Positions 36,401 to 49,626 of a DNA stretch of 64,000 bases are shown piece by piece. A program made the translations under genes and the position numbers. The DNA comes from Trichuris trichiura (taxonomy: Eukaryota > Nematoda > Enoplea > Trichinellida > Trichuridae), in the NCBI GenBank assembly GCA_037903355.1, contig JBAJFE010000060.1, forward strand, positions 744,001 through 808,000, in the 5' to 3' direction. The first letter of the stretch is position 1, and each line of letters begins with the position of its first letter. A model generated the notes under the pieces. It did no database searches. It had not been told where the DNA came from and was given only the letters and a program-made list of their open reading frames with translations.

Positions 36401-39400
36401 CAATTAGACAAATAAAAGTGTTCTCAGCGGTATAACTTGCGTTTCTGTCTTCTTGAACCGTTTGAGCCCATTACTCCATCGCTGATGACTTTTACCAGCT
36501 TTGCCCAAAGGGATACGAAATGGATCCGTAGGTAACACTAAATTCTTATCTGAATACGAGTACTATCCGGGCGGACAATGAGCCATGGATCAATGGACCA
36601 GCGATAAATTCAATATCCCTTTTATTGCGATGACAAGTTGGTCGCTCCGGTTGAACGATGAAAGAGAGCAATTTCGGGCGAAACTTGAAGCTGACTAAAG
36701 GAAAATGAAGTACATCCATTTGGCTGTAATTCCTTTCATCATCCTCAAAGTTTCTCAACTCCCCGGACGCGACGAAGATCTACGGGAGCATTGCAGCGAT
36801 CCGAAATGTCTATACGCTTTCAAGAAAGGTGGTTCTTCCCACGTCTCTGTTCGCGTGAATTTATTAACAGCTACCCTTCTGTTTATTTAGATGTAAGTGC
36901 TTAGATTGCACCGGGAAGAAGGAGAAAATTTTTCCATCGTAACGTACTCTACGAAGCCATATTTCAGCTTACGTGACGCAAACGCCCCCAGCAGCGGCAG
37001 TATGGGATGCTTCTGACCAAGATGGTCAATCAGACTGCAGCTTTCAAATTGGCTGTCACATTAACCCTGCGGTAAGCGTTCAGGTCGACGAAATGGTGTT
37101 TGTTGTTTGTGCCGATCACCAGCGCCTGCCGTTTCTTACAACCGAATGCTATTAGCGTGATCGCAAATCTCTCTTTAAAAATAAACGTTCGTGAACAAAA
37201 AATTCGAATTCCTTGCACTTTCAATTATATTAAAACAACAACTGCGCGCTATTTGAGCATAATATCGCTCCGATCTTTCTTAGCAGACGGCTCGATGCGA
37301 GCTTGGTATTGTTCTCAGCTGTCTTCGTCGCATAGCAAGGAAACCTGACTCGGCTTGCTCACTTGACTCTTCCATTATTCATGGTCCCTTCCACGGTTGA
37401 CTCCATGTCGTTCACGAAGAAAGAGGATGCCGAAACATTGCCGCTGACAATCTTTTGGTGACACATCATCAACACTGTTTCGCTTTTCGGCAGTCCGAGT
37501 CGTACCGCCCGCCTGTTCCATCGGCCACTTTATGCACAGCCGCATTTTGATGGCACAAGTAAGATAGCATTATTGGGTTGAAAAGCTTTTTGCACTTCCT
37601 TCAGTTGTTTGATTCGATTGCTTTTTCCATTCGGCTGTCAGTTAGGTAGCTTCTCATGAAAAAGAGGGAGAGAGAGAGTCGGCATCATTTGCGTCCATTC
37701 TGTTGTTAGCCATTCTCCGCAGGGCTGCCCAAACGGTCAGCGTTCATTTTCCGACTTAGAGAGAGTGATGAGGGAACTCGCATCTTTTAGTTGCCTTCGT
37801 ACCGCAGGGCACAGAACAGCTTTCGCGCAAAAAGCTGGAAATCATATGGCACAGGAACCGTTGAACTGAGCAGCCATGCGCTTGTAGTGGTAATTTCAGT
37901 TACCGGTGTTTAATTTGATTCGCCACCAGCGCGCGAATGCGTGTGACCATCTATAGTAGCTATGCAAGTGTTCAACAAAACTTCCAATAAAGAAAACGTT
38001 AAGAATCAATCCCGCTTTTCCTCCGCTAGCGTCATTGATACGTTTTTCCGGCGCCATTCTTAGCTTAATGAAAAGCAGGTACAAACTTTACCGTCATTTT
38101 TAACATCTTATATCTTCCCATTGATGCTATCAGTTTATGTGGTCAGCGCTTCTAGTCAAACGTTTATGACGACGAAACAAAGCTATAATCTCGCAGGATC
38201 TCTTGCGTACCGTTCAAGCACACTTTTCTAAATTTCACGGACCCAACGGTCTGTTCCTTTCGTTATGCTTCTGAGTGGGCAATCACCTGAAGCAGCGGAT
38301 ATCGTGTACCCACCAAAACTCAAATTTTTGATTCACTCTTAAGTGATACCTCAAAATAGTTTAATACTCACTGGCGTGGCTAAACGATTCCCTTGCGACT
38401 CCGGAAGAGGTGGCTGCATGGGAGGATAGTTCCCTCCGCTCAGTTTTTCTTTCTCTTTCTCAGTGAGCAAGTCCATTTTGTAAGGAGGCATTTACCCTTT
38501 AATTGGTTCGTTCAGAGAAGAAATCTTGTCGCCGACGAAGGTTGTTTTACTTTGAGTTTATTCGTATCATTTGCATAATGTTCTCGCAATTAGATATACG
38601 CAAGATTCTAAACGTACCTTGTTTTCGGTTACCGTTTCACGCTGCTGTCCGCAAGCTTTCTTACTCCCATTTGTATCGTTCTCCATTAAAAGGGGGTTTT
38701 TCGTTTAAGGTAGCCGAAGGCAAATATAACCATTTGAGGTAAATGGACTTTTGAAACGAACCTTTTGACATGTGAAAAATAACTTGTCAACATTTCGTCT
38801 CAGCGACATAATCTCAGCAAATGAGTGCATTTTGTAAAAATAATACGCGAATGCAGTGCCCTCTTGAGGATCGCTTTAAAGTTGAACGGATTTATAGACG
38901 GTGCGGCTACATTGCTTTGCAACTTTTTCAGGCAGAATGAGAAATGCCTAACATTGCGAAAGGTGCTTTATTCCAGGCATTTGTGCAAAGCAAGATCGAT
39001 AGCTCATCGTATGAAGGCAGCTTTTTATTAGTCGTTCTCGTAAAAAGCGCGTAATGAATGCAAGCGAGTGTGCGCGCAATCAGAAACCTGCCGCTGCACG
39101 GAACATTGTCTCTTCAGTACGCTTCAGGAAAAACAACCCTATTTATTAAAAATCTTATTTCCGCTTTTGTTCTTTGGCTAAACTTTCGTCTATCCATCGT
39201 CGTTTCAACGCTGCGAACTTTTGGAGGAACAACTAAGGGTGCGTAGCGTTGGGAAACAAGTACAACAGTGTTGGATGTCTTGGCGGCTCGATTCAACTGT
39301 TGCTACGAAATGTCCTCCTCAACTTTGAGCTATTAAGAAGAAAAAATTGCCCTTCCTCTCTGAGCTGCTTTTGTCTCAACTTAATCAATGACAAAACCAC

Positions 39401-42400
39401 GTAATATGATACTATGTTCTCCAAGCTGAAGTTATTACTTTTGCTCACCAACGCTATATTTGACCACGATTAGGCCCTAATTAAAGTGAATATTTTATTT
39501 TACGCTTCCGCTTTAGAAGGGGTGGAATTTGTAATGCTTTTTATTAATTTATTCCTAGTTTTCTTTCTACAGATTAATTGCCCTCTTCGGATGTTGGTTA
39601 TTTCACGATATGGCAAGCTAGCAATAATACTGCTTTGCGCAGAAGCTGTCTGTCTTGCAAAAGTGATTATTTTGATTAGCTAAAAGTATCTTTGAAACTT
39701 GCAGCATTAAACGCGAACCTCCGAACTGGCTTAGCGAGGAAGGCCAAGCTATCACGTTCAACGTGCTTTTATTTCAGCACTTTGAATACCCTAATTTCCA
39801 GTTGTAACGGAACGTTGAAAGAAGAAATTAAGGCTCAACGATGCACACGCTAAGCTGCAGTTGCGAGTGCAAGTGGAATACTGAACAGCTGTTCTCCATC
39901 ACTGTGACTATTTGCTCTTCGAAAGTTAAACGTACTTGCGGATTTGACTAAATAATTGCTGCTGCTTACCGTTTAGTATCATGTGACTTCGTTGAATGGA
40001 CTTCCGTTAAGCCGAAGGGCAAAGCAGTTCGCTAATGATTTCAGTTTGGTCGTTCACGTGATCACAGCAAAAGTTGCAAAAGCAGTGCAAAATTGTCTTT
40101 GATCACGTTAAGGCTGCTAGTTTTATTCCACCTTTTAATTATTGCACCCGTACAGCAAGTTCTGCGCAGTTTTCTCGTACTGACAAGCAGAAAACCTTTT
40201 CGGCATTTCTGAAGCACAATATAACATTCTTTCGTTTTCCACCTAGTGATGAACTGTCAGTCGTACAACAGTTATGTTAATAGCAGCAGGCAAACACAGT
40301 CGCAGTATTATCTAAGCTGCAAGTTTTTGTTCGGCTAGTTTTGCGCGGGCTTCAAATGAATCAGCTCTTCTATGGACGTCAGAATTTGCAACGACGGTTT
40401 ACAACTGTTTAGCAAGTTTGATTCGCGCTGTCTATGGCTCGAGGAGCATCCCATTGTGGAGGTACTTTAGTTCAGCCATCTGTCCAAGAGGAAGTTGATG
40501 AATTATAAAATTATAGCCATAAATTTCACGTGCTTATTTAGTAGAATGAAATTTAGGACATCCACAACAGAGGAGCGGATATCCGCAACTGATACCACAG
40601 TGAATAAGCTTTAATTTTTCCCTTTTAAAAGTCGCGAATCATGGTGAGCTGTAGAAGCTCTTCTGCTTATCGAGTTCAATAAAAATGTACTTTGGGTCGT
40701 TGATTTCGTAATCATCTTTCGTCTGCCAACTTTTGACGCCCACACAGCTGTGTCATCATTTCCCGAAGGAGCGTTTCTATTTCCGGGTGACTTCGCGTCA
40801 CTTCGATGAGCAATACATTTGCTTGCGCGTTTACCAAAAGTGGCAGTCAACTTTTCGTCACTGAATTTTACAAGTTCAACCCAATCAATCTGGCTTTCAT
40901 GCAAAGCTGAATTAGGCCTTTTCAAAACTGATCCTTACAACGAAGCAAATCATCTGATGGTCTTCAGTTAAGTCGTACGATAATATGTTACCACGACAAA
41001 ACTATTAACTATTGTCCTATTGTGTGCTCGTTACATATTGTTGCACGCGTCCCTGACTTTGTTATGCTAATTTGCTATGCACTGTAGTCTACCAGTAATT
41101 GGACTTCAAAACTTTGGTCAACCTTGGAAAAACTGAGCTATCGCCAGCGAAGCAGTACGTACAGCCTATAGGATGTACGTAAGTATTACTTTCCAATGAA
41201 CTCATGCTCCTATCGGATCGTCGGAGATTAAGCGTCATAATTCCCTTAAGGGCCAATAGTTGGCGCAAACTGCTCCGCTCGTCCGAACCAGGTTGCTTTG
41301 TTTTAACTAGCAAAGTGCGTAAAATCGATTTACCTTCCGGAATTAATGTTTTCGAACAAATCGTAGCTGACTTAGCCAAGAAACTGTTCAAAGCAATGGA
41401 ATTGTCTCAAAGATGATGAAGGCAGCTTCAAATTCAGGTAAAAGATCCACGTGTGAATTCTAGCCTAAGAATACTCGATGGAACCAGTTGCGTTACTTAG
41501 TTTACGATCGTCTTTTCTCTAATTCCCTGCGGAATGTCTATTTAGTTTGGCTAATGGTAGAGATCCAATCGGGTAAATGGCCGAACTTGCTGACAATTAC
41601 CAATTATTGCTGGTCATCTCGACCTTTGATAGTGTGTCAGCAAAGGGCTTATTTCTCTTCGGATGATTGATCTCGCCGGTGTGCATTCTTCCAAAATCGC
41701 TAGCTAATAGCTAATCGCAACAATAAATTCAAAACGTGCTTTATTGTTGCATATAAAGGTGCGGCATAGACTTTACGTGCAACTGAACAAGACGATGCAC
41801 ATGAATTATCCGGGGTAAAATAGGCGCACAAATTATTCATACCTAAGCGTACCTTTGTTTGATTATAAAAATTTCTTCATGGCTGTGGCCTCTTTTTCTA
41901 GTAGCTGCTGGTTTAAGCGAATTCACGCGCCGGCATCAAAAGCTAAGCGAAAATACTAATCCGAATTGGGTTCGACTTTGTTTTTATTTGGGATTGTCGT
42001 TTTGCCCGACTCTGCATACCGTCATATTTGCATGAGTGAGGTGCGCCAGTGAACCTTGTTAAGGTCACATTGATCGCGTCACTTTTATGCCTTTGTGTCA
42101 ACACAAAAGTAAGCACACCTATTCAATTGTCAATTCAACATCTGCCATGAGTATTCCGGTTCAGCGGAAGTAAGACTCGATCAGTTTTTCCCTGCTGCTG
42201 TTCTCATTTTTTGCCCGTATAGCGCCTTTCACAAAGTTTAATGAACTTGCAATTTGCTACTCAACTCACAATGCGTTTTGGTTAAGCCTATTCGTTTAGC
42301 ACAATGCCGAAAATCAGGAATTCAAGTAGAATATAAACATAGAACTTTTTTTGAAAAATTGATATGCTAAGCCGACAACAAGAAAAATTGTCCGCTGCTG

Positions 42401-45400
42401 TCACTATGTCGGTGCGTGAGTGTAAACATCCCGCGAAATATTGGGACGCGAAAAAATGCACAAACAGGCAAAGATGATCAGTTAAACGTCAGGAATATGT
42501 TTCGGGAGCCCTTTTTAGTTCCCTTTTGCTTACTTCGAAGTTTTCTTACACCCTCTCTCTAACAGAGGCTTGAATACTTGAATAGACGGTAATTCTTTTA
42601 AAATACTATTATTCAAGTGTCATTGGAACATCTACTGGCATGCAGGCAACATTCTTTATGCCAGTTTGTTCATCTGCTTTATTCTTCAGAAAGAAAGCTC
42701 GTTTGTAACTGCGTATGTTAAGATGAAAAAAAAGCAGATTATATTTGTTTACCGTGAACTTCTAAAAGCTCAAAAATCGTATCTTTTGATATACTTAAGA
42801 AAGTGTTACCAAGCGTTCTCAGTCAGCTTTGCCTGTTAGCAATTCTGTTTGGCGCTATCGGGATTCAATGCCTTTTTTAGGGCATTCAGTGCACCGTCAG
42901 TTTCAGTAGGTTCTTGAGTGTCTTCCCTTCGTACCTATACAATCCTGTATTTTTCTCACCAAATTTTATTGCTGGACTCATTGAAAGTGACGTGGCTTTT
43001 TGCGCGAAGGACACCGCTGGAAAAATGTGGATTCTGTAAGGGATATTTGTCTTGTGTTTAAGTTTTGCGCAATGAACAGGTCGTTCACGATTCCGGTTAG
43101 GAAATGATTTCTTTTAAACGACAATCCGTCGAATGATGATATCGCGTAAAACGCGGACGAGTATTGCAGGGCTCAGTTGCATTTACTCAGCTGAAATGCC
43201 AGTTATCATGTTGTTGCAAGTTGCTTTAAATCGAGTATTAATACATCACCTCTTTTCGAGCTGACATACAGTAAGAAAAGTTTCCACGTATTCCCTTTGT
43301 GTCGCTGCAACTTATTTAGTCATTTCTCTTTCGTTTCATTCTGACACGGTTTAAAATAGGAGGCAAAGTGCCAAGCGCACTTCTTTGCTCAATAAAATAG
43401 CTCTCGCATTTTCATTTTTACTTTCGTCACTCGCCAGACAAGAACCGGGAGGCATTAATTTGCCAAATTTCGAACTTGTCTTGTTCAAAAATAGAGCACT
43501 CAAAGATTGCAGAAAAAGTTGCAGCAGAAACAATTGATGCCGCGGATAGTAATAAATTGGAATGAAGCTGCACCACTTTTGCTCAGATCCGTTCAGGTTA
43601 AAGGAAACGACCTGACGCAATGGTTTAAATATCTTTTACCTTTTTTTACAAGCGTATTCAAGTGGTGACTACTGCTGCCGCTGTTGTCGAAAGCTAGCAT
43701 AAATTAAACCGTGACGATTCGTTAATTTTCGCACAAACTCTTATGTTGCGCAAGTTTGCTTTTCAAAGCATTTATTTTCCTTTCCGTACGCTATTTCTTC
43801 AAGGATGTCGAGCGCGTAGGCTATTTTAATTCAAACTGAACCAATTGCCAAGCACGTAAGGTGTCAGCTATTGCGAACATTGTTGCGCAATATCTGCTTT
43901 TGTTTAATTTGGATTAACCAACGAGTCCTCGTTTCTTAGGTCACCTTTCCGATTCCACTGTTTTTCATTAAAAAATTGAAATCTGTCAAAACGAACTCTT
44001 CCTTATACATTTCCTTTGTCTCCCTCATTTTGAAGCGGACGCGCTGTTGTCGTTCTTGAAATGCTCAGCTTTCAATTCCACGAAATGAACTCAATAACAT
44101 TTGGAAACAATTCTCGACTTATGAATTTTCTTCTTCTTTTGACAAACATTTCCAGGAAGACTGAGTCTTGACATCAGATCTATCATTCGTCATCATTGCA
44201 TGCATTTGATTCGCGTTGAAATGCGCATTCCTTCGGTGATTTTGTTGGTGACTGTTCGTACCACTGATACGAAATGATTAGCCGTTAGTGCGATTGAATT
44301 TTCGGCAAAGTGTCTCTGAGCTGTTTACTTTGAAGAAATTGAATTGCTAATCCGTTGCCAGTGAAATCTTGTACTACTTCAACGTAAACCTCAGCTTGTT
44401 GGAAATTTCAAAAAAATTCACTGCTCCAAGTGGAGCAAAACTGTTTGCTCATTCCTTAAGCAGAATTTTTGAATTGGAACTACTGTACGATCGTTTATCT
44501 GCTCCCACCCCGTTGGCCGTAACGGGGAGAGTGGACAGCAAGGCATTTGCACGTCTTGAGACGCATTCTAAGTAAGGCTGCGATGCTCAAAAGTCATGTA
44601 AGCATAGCAACTGCACTCTTTATGAGGTAATGAATTTCACGCACTGCGAGTGCTACAGGGCAAATGGCCCCCTTCGGATAAACGCGCAATGAAGATAAGG
44701 AAGGAAAGAGTCAAAAACTTAGGTACTTGCAACATTGGACGCCCTGTTAGTTCTGCCACATCGGAAGCTGCTCTAAGGTTCCAACAACCCTTAAACACAG
44801 ATGAATAAAAGCGATTTGCATTTCCATGTTTGAATGATAGCCCATTCACAATGCAGACCAGACTGCGTTGAGCGAAGTGACTATTGAATGTTCAGGGGTT
44901 GAGGAAAATAGTGAGCCATTGATCTCAGCTGTCTATTTTTGTCCAACAGTTTCATTCGAATGGACCGTTGAGTTTTGCCCAACCGAGAAAAGGCATACTA
45001 CATGTGACAGTTTATTTGTGGGCAATTAGAATTGGTAGAACATTTCAGCATTCCTGAATTAGGTACGAGAAAGGCAAAACAGATGGTGACCTCATTTTTC
45101 TTCAACTAAACCCATCCATCGCGGTGCTAAGCCATTATAGCCGACCGTACCGAGCCGCATTGGCAAAAGCCTTGACTCAAACAACTTGTCATAGTAGCGG
45201 TGCCGTATCCCGTAGGAAATGTCGATCCGGTTCGCGTGACTTGAATAATTATCTAGGGAACTTGGAATTATTTTCGAATAAATCTCGTCGATAAAAATCA
45301 TTCCCAATGCGAACTTAATAAGTGGACAATGGGACTTCATCGTTCATTGTACTATCTATTATACGTTACCATGCCGATCTTCCATGTCTTCAAACGATCG

Positions 45401-48400
45401 ATGAACGCTGCATGGACAGTTGCTGTAGTGATTGCTTCCTCGATGGCAAATAGCATTGTCCGTTCAGAGATGTTTGAAGCCCTTTGTTAGCCGAAGAAAT
45501 ATGCTTTGGCTATTTTGCCGCAAATTCGGAATTCCTCATTTCAATATCGCCCCAAAGAGCACGTACTTTCATCCAGTTGGCCGCAAAGTGACTCTTCAGG
45601 TTGTCAAGTCATTTTCCTCCAAGAAAACGGCTGCATCTGCCAAGTTGCATAGTCAGCGATGATGGTTCGCTAACATTAGCGACTGATTATGAATCATCCA
45701 CTCGCTTTCCCGCGTCTTAAATTTTAACTCAACCTTTTCTGATGGATGGAAAGATAGTCGCAACGAGAAATGGTCATTTTCTCAAAATGCCGTGATTTAA
45801 CCGCTTAAAGCAACTTTTATTCCGTCGTCAATTTTGAAGTGATGCTTATTACGTCATCCTATCAACCGTAGGAAACTGGTATTGAAAGCGCATTGATCAG
45901 AGACGCCTGGACGTCAGCTAATTCTTCATACTCTTGTTAATTAATGCATTTATTATTCATTACAAAGAAGACCTGCTTAATCTTTGCATAGGTGAAGTTA
46001 CGCGTTCCTTAAATAGCCTTATTGGTTAAAGGTCATCATGTGATTGCCCACAAAGTTTGGCCTACGCCGCGAGTGCTCATGAAGTTCAGGCGATTAAGCG
46101 ATAAGGGAAAAAGGTTAAACGAACTCCAATGTCAAGCACAGATTGATGACGAACAGTTTTGCCATCAAAAGTCAAGCAATGAAAACCATTGCGTTGCCCA
46201 TTCATAAAGCAGTGTGTAGGTAATCATGTGACAACTAGGAATTTGACGTAGCAACATAAACCGGAACTCTGCGCAAGGGAAAAAGCAAAAATCACTCTGC
46301 GGACAGTGAACATCATGAAGGGACGATTTTTAGAAATTTAGAATTGTCCTACTTTTTCTTGTACAGATAGTTTATGCACGCAATGTTACGTACAGGGAAC
46401 GGATACAGCTTGCGTTGCTAAACCGTACAGTTTCTTTCGTTATCTGTGACGGAAGAACGAAACTGCTTCCCATTAAATATGCCTACGCGATAGCTACCGA
46501 AACATTTGCCATATGCTCTGAATGGCTCTTCTTACCCGGAAGAGCAATGACTGAGAATTCATTCCGTCACAATTTATTGCTATTATAAAAGCATCATGCC
46601 GAAGTACAAAATATGCTGCAAGTTACTGCAACGAGCGCCGCGAGGGCTCACGTTTGGGAACTTTAACAATTATTTATGATAAGAGGTCTGAGCTTAAAAT
46701 AAAGTAACCTCGAGGCTGCGCATCAAAGCATGGACATGGCGGTAGCGCGCTAGATTGAGCTGCGGCTTGGAATTTCCAAGTTTTAAAACTTTCATTCGTA
46801 AGCGCATAGCACAGCGACAGAGTATGAAATACGCAAAGGACGTGCTTGCTTGCTTAAATTTCTCACGCGCTGGCCAAGTACAAATGATGTCTAGTCGAAA
46901 GTTTCTTCGCCGATACACTGATCCCACCTAAAGGAGATGAACCCTAAGGCAGTTGACGAAACATCACCAATGACCAATCGTTACTTGAAATGGTAGCCAA
47001 TAAAAGGGGTTATGTCATGGAATTAAGAAACTATCTAAACCAGCTAAATTCCATTCAACACGACTGTAGACACCACATTTTTACGGAATGCCCGCGCCAG
47101 CTGCTTATAGCCAATCGAGGAAGCAAGCCATCATTCAAAGAATACGTTTTTCCGCTTCCTTGAATGGCAGCTTATGCAATTAAGCTTTATTGGTCTACTC
47201 GGTGCGTTTTTACGCTAGGAAATGCAAATCCCGCGTAGAAAGAACAAAGCTTCTAAGTTGAGATTAAAAGCAAACCTTCGTTGCTCAAAGTCACAGGTGA
47301 TCCTAAAAATCTATTGGTGTGATTTCAAAGAAGCTCAATATCCTTCGAGCTAATATGCTTGGAATACACGACATCTGATGGAATTTTTGGTATGTCACAT
47401 TGAAGTGGAATGTCAGTGCATACGATTAGCTCACAGGTTGCATCGTTTGCACCTTAAGGTCTCTCATTCAGTTTTAGCGCATGCTGACTCGTACATACTC
47501 GAAATGTCAGCTTAATCCATGCATATTTGAAACTGAGGTGTTCGTATAGTTTTGTCTGCAAAGTTCTATTTTTCAAATCCTCTTCTTATTCGATTGCTTT
47601 AGCTATCAGCGGAGACAAACGGCTAAAGGGCTTCACAATCTGCTTGGTTGGTCAAGATGTCTCACTTTGATTGTTTGTCCACTAAAGTGGACTTGTTAAG
47701 CTTACGGCTTTTGACGGAAATGCCAAACGAGCAAAATTACCCAGCGTTCAAACCGAGCGTCGTTTCGAAATGAAGGATTATTCCACTTAGGACAGGTTCG
47801 TGGTAACTGACAAACAGTGAAGTTTTGACAACGACCATATTGGAATCATTTGCGAACTTAATCAGGTATAGAGGAAGGGGTTGTGCCAAGATGGCTTCTC
47901 GCAACGTCTTTTCTTGGACACTGAAATGATTCATTCACTTGTTGGTTCTTGAAGATAGGGGAAAGGCTGAAAGTCGTAAAAATTTCCACCGCCTTTGACG
48001 ATTCACTGTATTTGCATTGGTGTTGACTGTGCCTCGACAGCTACGACTACGACGACGAGTCGCACTGCTGCTCAGCGTTCCATCGTCATCAAGGCAAATG
48101 AGTTCAGCAGTGACCAGGAGGACGGCAAGAAAACCAGTCGGTGGAAACTGAACACCGACCTGGCCACTTGCTGTCGCGTGAGAGACGAGCAGAAAGAGAC
48201 AGAATTGGCTAATGCAATCATGAAGTACCTCAACCGATCTTCCTTGCGTCGTGATGCACTAGACGTCAGGACAATTATAAAGTCGTTTTTCCAGGACAAA
48301 TCGTCAACGACTTATGTGTGTTCCCAGTTACACAACTTGCAAGTCGCTATCGCTATGCCTACATTGAACACTCTCCACTAGAGACAGGGAGCCGTTTTGT

Positions 48401-49580
48401 CCTTTTGCAATCGTATCTCCGATTATTGTCACATTATTTATCGGGCCCTATTGTCAAGATTTGGTCACTCGCTTCTTAGCGATCCACCACCACAAGAGTG
48501 CGCTGCTGCGTATAAGTAACGTAAGCGCTTCTCGATTGGACATCCCAAACGTATTTGTTCAATTCCTGACATGTCATCCAATATTGCTAATCAGAGCGCT
48601 AATCCTTGGTTCAACCGATGGCCAATTGTCTATTCTCTTCCCGAACAGGCAGGTGAGCAGACTGGCCAAACATAGTGTCCTCTTTCCTTTTTCTGATAAT
48701 GTATAAACGCCACTGACGTGTAGCATTGTTCGTTTTAATAGGCTATATGGGCAAAAATTGCGTCGAGCAGCAGTCGTGTTGTATAATTATTTTACGTTGG
48801 CTATTGTTTGAACGGATTAATCCCCTATTGGATGCAGCCTCTTTAATAGTTACGTGGTCAACGAAGGGTCGCCGTTCCCAAGATATCCAATCAGGCGAGC
48901 CGTAGCGAGAGGTTGTTCGGCATTGGATCAACGGCCCGGGGCGCCCTCCTAGCTACAAGGGGACAAAAAATGGTTGCTGCTCGTCGGTTGGCTGGGAAAG
49001 TTTATACTATTTTTCGAGAGCAACTGATGTTCGCGCTGCGCACCAGGAAAACTAGTTTGTTTAATCTCCGTCGACGAACATTGCAGTCGGACGATCGCTA
49101 ATTGATTCGCCGCAAGTGAACTGATATCAAGTCTCATTGTCAAATTCCACACTGTCGCAGTGGCGTGTATTAGGCTGACAGCTGTGGAACTGTCGTAAAT
49201 TGGTGACATTCTGCCAACGTTGTTCCACCTCAACAGGGAAGGGCGAATAGAAGGCCGACTCTAATCTAAACGTGGTCACGGGACCACCATCGGCGCGCCT
49301 GGGCCCACGCAATAAGCTCACGTGGCCGTGTGGTCTGTCATGCTCACTTCCTCTTCTTCTTCTTGGCCTTTCCTATGTCCTCCTGTTCCGTTGCTACCTT
49401 GGTCGGCGGCAGCGGCGGCTCTGAATGCCTCAACATCTTTAAGTCCCAATAGAGCCTCTTCTCTGCTTTGCATATTTCCCTCGACAGCGACGGCCAATTT
49501 GCATCAAGCTAACAACACTGTGAGTGCGATGTGCGCCATACCGTTTCGGATGATTATTTTTTCATTATTAAAAAAAGGCG
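30457..49580. other. Long region without a confident gene
   Basis: Nineteen kilobases, AT-rich to about 47.9 kb and more GC-rich after that. Two open segments at 31084-31323 and 31664-31794 (plus) have splice-like edges but no recognisable product. A possible signal-peptide exon lies at 36705. A 128-codon plus-strand frame at 47995-48381, rich in Thr and Lys, is also unassigned. The rest shows short frames on both strands with no domain I can name. Enhancers or small exons could be present and would not be visible by eye. Confidence 0.45.
36705..37071 (+). CDS. Possible secreted protein, 5' exons only
   Basis: A tentative two-exon start: 36705-36828, then 36968-37071. The intron is 139 nt, phases agree, and a strong donor (GCG-GTAAGC) follows exon 2. 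The first residues, MKYIHLAVIPFIILKVSQLP, look like a signal peptide. They are followed by a short acidic stretch and a Cys pair (EHCSDPKCLYAF); exon 2 adds SDCSFQIGCHINPA. The Cys pair faintly recalls the start of MIA/TANGO1 SH3-like domains, but the rest does not follow. I could not find a continuing third exon. If the last donor is ignored, the frame stops at 37155. The product is unknown, and the frame may not be a gene. Confidence 0.25.
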
Positions 49581-49626
49581 ACCTTACTCCCTTTACGCAT
49601 CGTTGAACGATTTTTCAACTTTGCAG